From Chitinimonas prasina (lineage in GTDB: Bacteria; Pseudomonadota; Gammaproteobacteria; Burkholderiales; Chitinimonadaceae): a stretch of 64,000 nucleotides of DNA. The DNA is taken from the NCBI RefSeq assembly GCF_030160395.1, contig NZ_BSOG01000004.1, positions 186,001 through 250,000 on the forward strand, read 5' to 3'. The position numbers and the translations under genes were made by a program. The notes under the pieces were generated by a model, which was not told the origin of the DNA, searched no databases, and worked only from the letters and a program-made list of their open reading frames with translations. Shown here in pieces: positions 17,666 through 25,702 of the stretch (its first letter is position 1; every line of letters begins with the position of its first letter).

Positions 17666-19504
17666 ATGAAAAAAACTATCGTTACGGTACTTTATCTGGC
17701 CAGCTTGATCGCTTCGGCCCAACCCACCGGCCTGCCCGCCGCCGTACACCCGGCAGAACAACTGGCCGCACTGGATGGCGGCTTTTGGCTGGCCCGCGAG
17801 CAGCATCAATTACGGCAGCTGGACGGGCAAGGCCAAGAAATTGGCCGGCTGGCCATTAAATCCACGCAACTGGATGCACGCGGCCATATCGCGGCCGTGG
17901 TCGACTACGGCAGCCAGCAAGTACAGCTACTAGATGCCAGGCCCGGCCAGCTGCAAAGGCTAGCGACATTGCCGGCTACGCATTTCAGCGTGGAAGCACT
18001 CTGCCTCTATCGTGACCCGCAGGCCCTGCTGCACGCGTTTTTGATCGGCGAAGAAGGCCAGGGGGAACAATGGTTGCTATCGGCAAGCCCAGCCCGTAAG
18101 GTACGCAATCTGTCACTCCCCCCAGGCGTGGTCCACTGTCAGGTCGATGATGCCAGCCGCCAGTTATTGCTGGTGGAAGAGGACTTTGGTGTCTGGGCCT
18201 ACCCAGCCGATGCCGAGCGCCCATTCCAGCGCCAGGCGATACTACTGAAACAGCCTTATGGCAAGCTCAAGGGTGGCGCCAGCCAAGTGGTGGCACTGCC
18301 CGGCGGGGTGGCGGTACTCGATCAGGCTGGCATGGCGTTACACTTGGTGCGTTACGTTGGTCAATCCTGGCAATACCTCCGCAGCGTGCCGCAGGCGCAG
18401 GAGCGTGATGGCATAGCCAGCCTGGCGCAGGGCATCCTGGCTCAGGGCGTCCTGGCGCAGGGCGTCCTGGTACGTGATGCCCACACAGCCCAGTGGCAGC
18501 TTAGCCGTTGGCCAACCAAAGCCCCCACCAAGCCAGACACGCTACCCATCGTCCTGCCGCTGGCGCAGACAGACCCGGTAGCCAAGCTCGGTGACGCCGC
18601 CGACGACCCCGCTATCTGGATCAATCCATCCAACCGTGCCGACAGCCGTGTGCTGGGCACCAATAAGAAGCAAGGATTGCTGGTCTACGACCTTCAGGGC
18701 AAGGAGCAGCAACTGCTGGCCGTAGGCCGCCTCAATAATGTGGACATACGCCAACAGGTCAAGCTCGGCACGCAGACGCTGGATCTCGCGGTAGCCACCC
18801 ACCGCGATGATCTGGCCTTGGTGGTGTTCAACATCGACAGCGATGGCGTGGTCAGCGAACTGGGGCGCATACCTACCGGGCAGCAGGACATCTACGGTGT
18901 CTGCCTCTACCAGCCCAAGGGTGGCGGGCTGGAAGCGTTCGTCAACGACAAGGATGGCCGCTTCCTGCATTACCGCCTGACCATGCAGGACGGCAAGCTG
19001 CAAGGCCAGCTGCTACGTGAGTTCCGCACCGGCAGCCAGCCTGAGGGTTGCGTCGCCCATGATGCCGAGGGCGTGTTGTTTTTCGGCGAAGAGGACAAGG
19101 GCGTATGGACTACCTCAGCGCGTGCCGACGCCCCCAGCCAGGCACGCCTGATCTTGCCGGTAGGCCGGCGTCTGCAGGCCGATGTAGAGGGTATGGCCTT
19201 GTACCACGGCCCCCGCCACACCTACCTGCTGGTCTCCAGCCAGGGCAATGACAGCTATGTGGTGTTGGATGCGCAGGCGCCCTATCGCTACCGGGGTGCT
19301 TTCCGGGTCGGCATCAATCTGGATCGTGGCATCGATGCCGCATCCGAAACCGATGGCCTGGATGTCACCTCAGCCAATCTGGGAACGGGCTGGCAGGAGG
19401 GCATGCTGGTGGTGCAGGATGGCCATAAGCGCCTGCCTGATGGCCCACAGAACTTCAAATATGTGCCGTGGTCTGGCATAGCCGAGGCATTGAAACTAGA
19501 TTGA
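17666..19504 (+). CDS. Secreted beta-propeller phytase, two-part
   Basis: A 612-residue protein with signal peptide MKKTIVTVLYLASLIASAQ. The C-terminal half (about 290-612) is a 3-phytase beta-propeller with DDPAIWINP, GTNKKQGLLVYDLQGK, NNVDIR, ATHRDDLALVVFNI, DIYGVCLYQP, SQPEGCVAHD and FGEEDKGVW, the acidic Ca2+ and phosphate-binding elements of this family. The N-terminal half (about 25-280) looks like a second, incomplete propeller without those residues, the arrangement of dual-domain phytases. It releases phosphate from phytate in the periplasm or outside the cell. The ATG at 17666 was chosen because it begins a clean signal peptide. The receptor gene upstream probably imports the product. 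Confidence 0.9.
   Translation: MKKTIVTVLYLASLIASAQPTGLPAAVHPAEQLAALDGGFWLAREQHQLRQLDGQGQEIGRLAIKSTQLDARGHIAAVVDYGSQQVQLLDARPGQLQRLATLPATHFSVEALCLYRDPQALLHAFLIGEEGQGEQWLLSASPARKVRNLSLPPGVVHCQVDDASRQLLLVEEDFGVWAYPADAERPFQRQAILLKQPYGKLKGGASQVVALPGGVAVLDQAGMALHLVRYVGQSWQYLRSVPQAQERDGIASLAQGILAQGVLAQGVLVRDAHTAQWQLSRWPTKAPTKPDTLPIVLPLAQTDPVAKLGDAADDPAIWINPSNRADSRVLGTNKKQGLLVYDLQGKEQQLLAVGRLNNVDIRQQVKLGTQTLDLAVATHRDDLALVVFNIDSDGVVSELGRIPTGQQDIYGVCLYQPKGGGLEAFVNDKDGRFLHYRLTMQDGKLQGQLLREFRTGSQPEGCVAHDAEGVLFFGEEDKGVWTTSARADAPSQARLILPVGRRLQADVEGMALYHGPRHTYLLVSSQGNDSYVVLDAQAPYRYRGAFRVGINLDRGIDAASETDGLDVTSANLGTGWQEGMLVVQDGHKRLPDGPQNFKYVPWSGIAEALKLD
18422..18475 (+). repeat. 15-bp in-frame tandem repeat in the phytase gene
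   Basis: Three consecutive 15-base units at 18431-18445, 18446-18460 and 18461-18475, the last diverging at its end, encode G(I/V)LAQ-type repeats, with a partial unit before them. The unit length is a multiple of three, so copy-number change would keep the frame. It lies in the N-terminal, non-catalytic half of the phytase. Confidence 0.75.
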
Positions 19505-19519
19505 GCGTACCTCGAGATA

Positions 19520-19546
19520 CAGGCTGGCCTTGCTCTGGCCAGCCTG
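19520..19546. terminator. Bidirectional hairpin between phytase and binding-protein genes
   Basis: A perfect 10-bp inverted repeat (CAGGCTGGCC at 19520-19529, GGCCAGCCTG at 19537-19546) with a 7-base loop lies between convergent stops at 19504 and 19575. There is no clear T run, so strength is uncertain. Confidence 0.65.
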
Positions 19547-19574
19547 CCTGGAGCAAAGGATTACACCCACGCCC

Positions 19575-20441
19575 TCAGCGCGGTGTATCCAGCAACGCCG
19601 GTGTATCCGCCGACAATAACAGGCTACCCCCCACCTTTTCCCCCAGGTGGCGCGCCAGTATCCGCTGTATGGTGCCATCCTGGCGCATGGTCTTGAGGGC
19701 CGCCGCCACATTGGCAGCCTGTTCCGCATTGAAGTTCTTGCGCGACAACAGCAGGCAGACCGGGTAAACCGGTTCATCGGGCGCCCAATCCACCACCATC
19801 ACCTGTTCATCCAGATAACGCTGGCCCAGCATGGCCTGATAGGTTGGCGGCGTCGAGATGATCGCGCCGACACGGCCCAGCCTGAACACCCTGTAAAGGC
19901 TATCCAGATCGGGCTCTTCCACCACTTTGCCACGAGCCCGGAACGACAACAGCAGGTTGTCGTAGGCAGCACCATAGACGCCACCGCGTACTACACCGAT
20001 GCGTAGACGATCATCGGCCAGCGCATCCTGCATCTTCGCGGGAAAGCCCTGGTCGCGCCTGAACAGGATGTGGTTCTTGCCACGCAGATAGGGCAAAAGC
20101 CAAGCGTAGCGACCCCGCTCAGGGGTGCAGACCTTTTGCCCATTGATATCCACGCCACCACTCTCCACCTGCTTCAGCACCCGGGTAAGCGGCATCTGCA
20201 TCTGTATGGTGGAGCACCCCACGCGACGGGCCAGCTCATTGATCAGGTCGTAATCCACCCCCCGTACAGAACCCGGGCGGGCGGGCTGGTCTCCTTCCGC
20301 ATCAAGCCAGAACAGCGTGTAACCCAATCGCCAGGGGCGGGCACAATCCGTCGTGCTGGCCGCCATAGCTGGCGTAGCAGTCAATATCCACAAGGCAAGA
20401 ATATTCAATATACCGGCCATGCAAGGCAAGCCGTAGCGCAT
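19575..20441 (-). CDS. Periplasmic substrate-binding protein (SBP_bac_3 type)
   Basis: A 288-residue protein with a signal peptide ending near ATPAMAAS. The body follows the family-3 solute-binding fold used for amino acids: GVDYDLINELARRVGC, MPLTRVLKQVESGGVD, LRIGVVRGGVYGAAY and LKTMRQDGTIQRIL. No transporter membrane or ATPase gene is adjacent, so it may be an orphan binding protein or a sensor-like protein. The start is ATG at 20441 with a GAAGTGGG-like ribosome site; a GTG at 20450 is an alternative. It follows a small unknown gene with a gap of about 12 bases and is likely co-transcribed with it. Ligand unknown. Confidence 0.82.
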   Translation of the reverse strand: MRYGLPCMAGILNILALWILTATPAMAASTTDCARPWRLGYTLFWLDAEGDQPARPGSVRGVDYDLINELARRVGCSTIQMQMPLTRVLKQVESGGVDINGQKVCTPERGRYAWLLPYLRGKNHILFRRDQGFPAKMQDALADDRLRIGVVRGGVYGAAYDNLLLSFRARGKVVEEPDLDSLYRVFRLGRVGAIISTPPTYQAMLGQRYLDEQVMVVDWAPDEPVYPVCLLLSRKNFNAEQAANVAAALKTMRQDGTIQRILARHLGEKVGGSLLLSADTPALLDTPR

Positions 20442-20452
20442 GAATCCCACTT

Positions 20453-20836
20453 CTAGCTCACGGTGGGCTCAGACGGCCCTTCCACTTCCAGGCTCAGGCC
20501 CAATTCGGCGCAAACGGTATCAGGATCGCGCGTCGCAAATACCAAGGTCTGGCGCATATAACCCTGCCGCAAGTTGACCCCGATGGATTTGGTGATCTTG
20601 TCAAACCGCGCGGTATAGCCTTGATCGTCGGTATCGTTGTCATCCAGCAAGGTACCAGGTTTCTGATAGATCTTGCCGAACGACACGCGGCTGCAGGCCT
20701 CCACCGTATCGGCCCTCTTCACAATGGCCGGCAAATCCAGCTCCGCCACCTGCAGTGCCAGCACTGCCTGCCCATCCAGCTTGCGTCCTTTGCAAGACAC
20801 GGTCAGATAGGGCTCCTTCTTTTTGAAACCAAACAT
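20453..20836 (-). CDS. Hypothetical protein, 127 residues
   Basis: I do not recognise this family. The ATG at 20836 is preceded by an AAAGGCGGA ribosome site; a longer frame reaches 21073 but its extra residues look like translated spacer. The protein starts MFGFKKKEPYLTVSCKG and is a soluble alpha/beta-looking chain with two cysteines (C15, C47) in the N-terminal third and one (C113) near the end; no signal peptide or membrane segment. It lies directly upstream of the binding-protein gene, probably in one leftward operon, and about 270 bp from the divergent chemotaxis cluster. Confidence 0.65.
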   Translation of the reverse strand: MFGFKKKEPYLTVSCKGRKLDGQAVLALQVAELDLPAIVKRADTVEACSRVSFGKIYQKPGTLLDDNDTDDQGYTARFDKITKSIGVNLRQGYMRQTLVFATRDPDTVCAELGLSLEVEGPSEPTVS

Positions 20837-21104
20837 GGTGTCCGCCTTTAATTCGGTACCGAACATATAGGGTGTGCTTATATTTCTAGTGTACGCCACG
20901 CTCACTGCTATGGCGTAGGTCATCCCCAAAGCAAGATTGCAAAAAAGTTCCATGGTCACCTTGCATTCCTGCAGTACGCCACGGATAAAGAAGCATACGC
21001 CCGAAATTAAAAGGGTGTCGGCTGCCTGGAGTACGGCATATCGAAACATCGCTTGCCTTTTCCACTGATACACAGCCTAAAAATTGTTTTTGAGAGGAGC
21101 GAGC

Positions 21105-22229
21105 TTGTTCCGTCCTGCGGTTTTCCTGGTTGCGCTCGTTTTGAGCGGCATACTGCTGGTCTTGTCCGCTCCTGCATGGTTGCTCCCCCTGCCCGCCCTG
21201 GCAGCATTGGCTGTGGCACTCTGGCGACCGACCCCACTAGCCTATGGCAGCCAAGTACTCCCCACACATGATGTGCAGCAACCTCCGGTGGTGGATACAC
21301 GCCTGAACCAATCGCTGGACACACTACTAAGGCAACAAAGCCGTGCCGCCAGTGATGAAGTAAGCCAAGTGCAAAGCCTGCTGAATGACGCTATTTCCAG
21401 CCTTACCCGCAGCTTCACCGTCATCGCCGTCTCGGCGCGCCAGCAGCAGGATATTGCCCAGGGTAGTTTGGGTAGCGGCGCCGAAGCATTGATCAACGAA
21501 ACAGGTGACACGCTAAGTACCGTGGGCAAAGTGATGGCGGAGAACAGCGCTACCGCCACCCAGTTGACTGACGAAATGATCGCCATGAGTGGCCGGGTCA
21601 ACCAGATGATCGAGCAATTGGCGGGATTGGATGATATCGCCAAGAAGATACATTTCCTCTCGCTCAACGCCAGCATAGAGGCCGCCCGCGCAGGCGAAGC
21701 AGGCCGTGGCTTCGCCGTGGTGGCAGAGGAAGTCCACAAGTTGTCACAGCATACCCGCGATTTCAGTACACGCATCCGTGACCACATGGGCGGTGTGCGC
21801 TCCAGCATCGTCAGCATGGAATCTGCTGCCGGAGAACTGGCCAGTCGGCAGGGTGCAGAAACCGAACGGGTGCGCCATAACGTCGACAATACCTTGGTCG
21901 ACCTGAAGAGACTGCATGACAATCAGGACCAGGCACTTGGCTCACTTCACGATATTGCCCGCACCACCGAGGGTGGTATTGCCGATGCCACCATGGCGCT
22001 GCAGTTCCAGGACATGGTGAACCAGCTGCTGGTCCATGCGCGGCGGCGGCTCGATGGTTTATTGGTGGCAGCCGACGCAGCAGCGGAGTGCCGCAGGGCC
22101 TTGCAGGCCGGTGGTGGCAACGAAGCGTTGGCGCGCTGTCAGGCCAAATTGGATGAAACCGTGGCTAGTTTGGCCCATAACCCGGTAGCACAAAACAACA
22201 TCAGCCAAGGCGGCGTAGACCTGTTCTGA
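21105..22229 (+). CDS. Methyl-accepting chemotaxis protein without periplasmic sensor domain
   Basis: A 374-residue transducer starting at TTG 21105, five bases after GAGAGGAG; an upstream in-frame TTG at 21084 has no ribosome site. Two adjacent hydrophobic segments within the first 45 residues are joined by only a few residues, so there is no ligand-binding domain outside the membrane and no clear HAMP domain. The cytoplasmic part is a coiled-coil with the hairpin tip [30 protein letters not shown], quoted here in shortened form: its key elements are [14 protein letters not shown] and GRGFAVVA. It probably senses a cytoplasmic or membrane-energy signal. It is the first gene of the chemotaxis cluster. 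Confidence 0.85.
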   Translation: MFRPAVFLVALVLSGILLVLSAPAWLLPLPALAALAVALWRPTPLAYGSQVLPTHDVQQPPVVDTRLNQSLDTLLRQQSRAASDEVSQVQSLLNDAISSLTRSFTVIAVSARQQQDIAQGSLGSGAEALINETGDTLSTVGKVMAENSATATQLTDEMIAMSGRVNQMIEQLAGLDDIAKKIHFLSLNASIEAARAGEAGRGFAVVAEEVHKLSQHTRDFSTRIRDHMGGVRSSIVSMESAAGELASRQGAETERVRHNVDNTLVDLKRLHDNQDQALGSLHDIARTTEGGIADATMALQFQDMVNQLLVHARRRLDGLLVAADAAAECRRALQAGGGNEALARCQAKLDETVASLAHNPVAQNNISQGGVDLF

Positions 22230-22338
22230 GTATCGGGATTTTCAGATGCTCATGGCTGTAGCAACGCATCTCAACCACATACCGCTGGTGTGCTAGCAGA
22301 GCCACCCCACTCGGTATTCGAGGAGCGAGCAGCAAATC

Positions 22339-22701
22339 ATGAAGACCATATTGACTGTTGATGACTCCCCTTCCATCCGCCAGATGGTGAGCTTTACCCT
22401 CAAGAATGCTGGCTATGAGGTGATTGAAGCAGGCGACGGCAATGTCGGCCTCAACCAGGCCAAGTCCAATCCCTGCAACCTCATCATCACCGACCAGAAC
22501 ATGCCTGGCATGGACGGCCTCAGCATGATCAAGGCCCTGCGCAGCCTCCCCTCCTACAAGACCACACCCATCCTCATGCTAACCACCGAATCCAGCGACG
22601 CAATGAAGCAAGCTGGCCGCGCCGCAGGCGCGACAGGGTGGATAGTCAAACCATTCAACCCGCAGACCATGGTCGACGTGGTTAGAAAACTAATAGGCTA
22701 G
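22339..22701 (+). CDS. cheY: Chemotaxis response regulator CheY-like
   Basis: A 120-residue single receiver domain with acidic pair D8/D9, phospho-acceptor D52 in ITDQNMPGMDG, T in LMLTTE and K in WIVKPFNP. The TDQNMPGMDG wording is characteristic of CheY proteins encoded beside CheA. After phosphorylation by CheA it should bind the flagellar switch, although no flagellar gene is in this window and it may alternatively be a phosphate sink. It lies 109 bp after the first transducer gene and 243 bp before cheA. A GAGGAG site stands rather far (about 13 bases) from the ATG. Confidence 0.93.
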   Translation: MKTILTVDDSPSIRQMVSFTLKNAGYEVIEAGDGNVGLNQAKSNPCNLIITDQNMPGMDGLSMIKALRSLPSYKTTPILMLTTESSDAMKQAGRAAGATGWIVKPFNPQTMVDVVRKLIG

Positions 22702-22909
22702 GCTTGGCTGGTTGCCACCAAGTAGCCGTAGGACCACCAAATGATACTGCCACTGGCAAGGGTGCCAACGGCGTGCCAAGCACTATGACAACAGCCCAAC
22801 ATAGGGCTGAAGCGCATCTGGAGTAGCCAGCAAGGCCCTGTGTTGCATCGTGACCGGACTTGTACCGACTAGTCACTGTAAGGCCTGCAGGCAACTACCG
22901 GCAGATAGC

Positions 22910-22929
22910 CTGACAGCCTAAGCTGTCAG
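22910..22929 (+). promoter_or_regulatory. Small hairpin before the cheA ribosome site
   Basis: CTGACAGC and GCTGTCAG form a perfect 8-bp stem with a four-base loop, ending five bases before the GGGGAG ribosome site of cheA. It could be an operator or a 5'-leader structure affecting cheA translation; no T run follows, so a terminator is less likely. Confidence 0.4.
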
Positions 22930-22944
22930 CCTTGGGGAGCAAGG

Positions 22945-25170
22945 ATGGAAGTCGATCTCAGCAAGTTCTTTGGCGCCTTCTTTGAAGAAGCCGAAGAACA
23001 CTTGGTCAGTTTCGAGTCGCTGCTAATGGGGCTGGACCTGAATGCGCCCGATAGCGAAGACCTTAACGCCATATTTCGAGCAGCGCATTCCATCAAAGGG
23101 GGAGCTGGTACCTTTGGTTTCAATGACATGGCTGCGCTCACCCACATCCTGGAAAACCTGCTCGACAGAGTCCGCAAGGGGCGCATGGCCATTACCCCAG
23201 AGATGGTGGACGTCTTTCTCCGCACCGGTGATGTACTGGCGTATATGGTAGCGGTACACCGCGATGGCGCGACACCAGATCCGGAAAGTATCGCCACGGT
23301 TCAAAGCGCGCTGGAAGCGCTGGAGCGCGCCGCTGGCGAGACACCACCAGACGCCCAAGAGGCGCACGCATACACCTCAACACGCGCAACATCGCCGAAA
23401 GACTGGCGTCTGAACCTACGCTTGGACCCCACCACCGATACCAGAGATCTGCTCGCATCAATAGCCAATCTAGGTGTCGTCACTGAACTCGCCCGTCAGC
23501 ATGAGGGTGATCTCTTGCTGCTGCAATTGGCCATACGAAGCCTGGATTCCGATGAAGATCTGCGCGAATCACTGGCGTTTGTGCTGCCGTCTGACCGGTT
23601 CGAACTGCAAATTCCCCCCCCGGGATCCCCACCACCTGCCGCAGTGAGTGTCACCTCGCTCCCTACCAGCGCTGCCAGCGAAGGCAAGGACTTCGGTTTC
23701 TTTGACGATACACCTGCCCAAGCCACCGAAGCATTCGGATTCTTCGAGCCGCTGCCGTCGCAAGCCGATACCCCTGCCGGCATGGGCGACACCGACTATG
23801 GCTTCTTCGAACCCTTACCCAGCATCGCCCAAGATGCCCCCTCCGGCAGAGAAGGAGTCGACTACGGCTATCTCGATGCCGAGGCCGTCAAGCAAGCAGA
23901 AGCCGCGCGACTGGCCGAGCAAGCCGAAGCCCAGGCTGCAGCAGCAAAGGCCGGGGAGGCTAGCAAATTGGCAGAGTCCGCCCAGCATAACCGCCGTGCT
24001 GGCGACAAGGGCGAGGCCACCACCATACGGGTGGATGTGACCAAGGTGGATCAGTTGCTCAACTTCGTGGGCGAACTGGTCATCACCCAATCGATGCTGG
24101 CACAGAGTGCCTCAGGCCTGGACCCCTTACTACATACCCGACTGCTGGCTGGCATAGACCAACTGCAGCGCAATACCCGCGAACTGCAGGAATCGGTGAT
24201 GTCCATCCGCATGATACCGATGTCCACCGTGTTCAGCCGCTTCCCCCGCGTGGTGCGCGATCTGGCCACCAAGCTGGGTAAGAAGGTAGAACTGCGTCTG
24301 GTAGGCGAGCAGACCGAACTTGATAAAGGCTTTGTAGAAAAGCTGGTGGACCCGCTCACCCACCTGGTACGCAACAGCCTGGACCATGGCATCGAATCAA
24401 CCGAGACCCGCGTTGCCCGCGGCAAGCCAGAGACCGGCATGCTCACCCTGGCCGCTTTCCAGCAGGGTGGCAATGTAGTGATCGAGGTCCGCGATGATGG
24501 CGCCGGCCTGAACCGTGAACGCATCCTGGCCAAGGCCCGCGAAAACGGCTTGTCCTTGGCCGAAGGCATGACGGATCAGGATGTCTGGATGCTGATCTTC
24601 GAAGCAGGCTTTTCCACTGCCGCCGAGGTCACCGATGTTTCGGGCCGTGGCGTAGGCATGGACGTGGTACGCAAGAACATCCAGTCCATGGGCGGCAGCG
24701 TCGAGATTGAATCCATGGCTGGCTTCGGCTCCACCATGCGGATACGGCTGCCGCTGACCCTGGCCATTCTGGACGGCATGCTGGTGGGCAGTGGCGGTGA
24801 AACCTACATCCTGCCGCTCAATGCCATACGTCAGTCGCTACAACCCGTCGCCGAGCAGTGCCGCACCGTCAACGGCCGGGGACGGGTGGTGCAAGTACGC
24901 AATGACTACCTGCCACTGATTGCCCTGCACGAGGTGGTGGGCTGTACACCCAAATCCAGTGAGCCGACCGAAGGCATCGTTATGCTGATCGAATCAGGCA
25001 ATCAGCAAATGGCACTGTGGGTAGATGAACTGCTGGGCCAGCAGCAGGTGGTGGTCAAGAATCTGGAAGCCAACTACCGCAGGGTTAAAGGCATGTCGGG
25101 CGCCACCATCCTGGGTGATGGCCGGGTGGCGTTGATCGTGGATGTCAGCGCACTGGCGCGCAAGGCCTAA
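22945..25170 (+). CDS. cheA: Chemotaxis histidine kinase CheA
   Basis: A 741-residue kinase. Order: HPt domain with phospho-acceptor H48 in AAHSIKGGAGTF; a poorly conserved second domain (about 150-225); an Ala/Glu-rich linker (about 245-350); dimerisation domain (VDQLLNFVGELVITQSML); HATPase with HLVRNSLDHGIE, DDGAGL and GRGVGMDVVR; and a C-terminal CheW-like domain. Within the linker four aromatic motifs recur at residues 250-253 (FGFF), 264-267 (FGFF), 285-288 (YGFF) and 307-310 (YGYL). CheA couples transducers to CheY and CheB. It is followed by cheW after 23 bp. A small hairpin precedes its ribosome site. Confidence 0.97.
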   Translation: MEVDLSKFFGAFFEEAEEHLVSFESLLMGLDLNAPDSEDLNAIFRAAHSIKGGAGTFGFNDMAALTHILENLLDRVRKGRMAITPEMVDVFLRTGDVLAYMVAVHRDGATPDPESIATVQSALEALERAAGETPPDAQEAHAYTSTRATSPKDWRLNLRLDPTTDTRDLLASIANLGVVTELARQHEGDLLLLQLAIRSLDSDEDLRESLAFVLPSDRFELQIPPPGSPPPAAVSVTSLPTSAASEGKDFGFFDDTPAQATEAFGFFEPLPSQADTPAGMGDTDYGFFEPLPSIAQDAPSGREGVDYGYLDAEAVKQAEAARLAEQAEAQAAAAKAGEASKLAESAQHNRRAGDKGEATTIRVDVTKVDQLLNFVGELVITQSMLAQSASGLDPLLHTRLLAGIDQLQRNTRELQESVMSIRMIPMSTVFSRFPRVVRDLATKLGKKVELRLVGEQTELDKGFVEKLVDPLTHLVRNSLDHGIESTETRVARGKPETGMLTLAAFQQGGNVVIEVRDDGAGLNRERILAKARENGLSLAEGMTDQDVWMLIFEAGFSTAAEVTDVSGRGVGMDVVRKNIQSMGGSVEIESMAGFGSTMRIRLPLTLAILDGMLVGSGGETYILPLNAIRQSLQPVAEQCRTVNGRGRVVQVRNDYLPLIALHEVVGCTPKSSEPTEGIVMLIESGNQQMALWVDELLGQQQVVVKNLEANYRRVKGMSGATILGDGRVALIVDVSALARKA

Positions 25171-25193
25171 CAGCGACGCAGGAAGGAGCAGGC

Positions 25194-25670
25194 ATGGAAC
25201 ACAACAGCAACAGCCGTGAACACCTGGTTTTCACCCTGGGGGAAGAGGAATACGCCATCGATATCCTCAAGGTGCAGGAGATACGCGGCTTTGAGCCCCC
25301 CACCCGCATTGCGAACGCGCCCCCTTTCATCCTGGGTGTGATCAACCTGCGTGGCGCCATCGTACCGATCACCGACCTGCGGGTGAAGTTCGCCATCGGC
25401 GAGCCCAGCTATGGCGAATTTACCGTGGTCATCATCCTCAACTTGGCGGGTCGGGTAGTGGGCGCCGTGGTCGACGGGGTCTCGGATGTGGTTGCCCTGA
25501 CTGACAACATCGTGCAGGCCACCCCGGATTTTGGTGCTGCGGTAGACACCGCCTACATCGTGGGGCTGGCCCCCATGGACGAGCACATGCTGATCCTGGT
25601 CGATATCGAAAAACTGATGACTGGGCGAGAGATGGAATTAGTAGCGGATGCAGCAGCCAGCGCGGCTTAA
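25194..25670 (+). CDS. cheW: Chemotaxis coupling protein CheW
   Basis: A 158-residue CheW domain protein (LVFTLGEEEYAIDILKVQEIRG-type start, NLRGAIVPITDLR, VVDGVSDVV). It is a cytoplasmic adaptor linking transducer tips to the CheA C-terminal domain. Gene position between cheA and the second transducer fits a standard core signalling operon. Length and motifs are normal for the family. The ATG is preceded by AGGAAGGAG. Confidence 0.96.
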   Translation: MEHNSNSREHLVFTLGEEEYAIDILKVQEIRGFEPPTRIANAPPFILGVINLRGAIVPITDLRVKFAIGEPSYGEFTVVIILNLAGRVVGAVVDGVSDVVALTDNIVQATPDFGAAVDTAYIVGLAPMDEHMLILVDIEKLMTGREMELVADAAASAA

Positions 25671-25702
25671 GCAAGAAATCGTTAGCTAAGGGAGTGGGGA
25701 AA

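Noticed and set aside
20837-21073. N-terminal extension of the 127-residue hypothetical protein
   Set aside because: No ribosome site at the upstream ATG, whereas a good one precedes 20836; extension resembles translated spacer.
20996-21104. Sigma-28 promoter for the chemotaxis cluster
   Set aside because: Some TAAA and GGCAT words but wrong spacing and too many mismatches.
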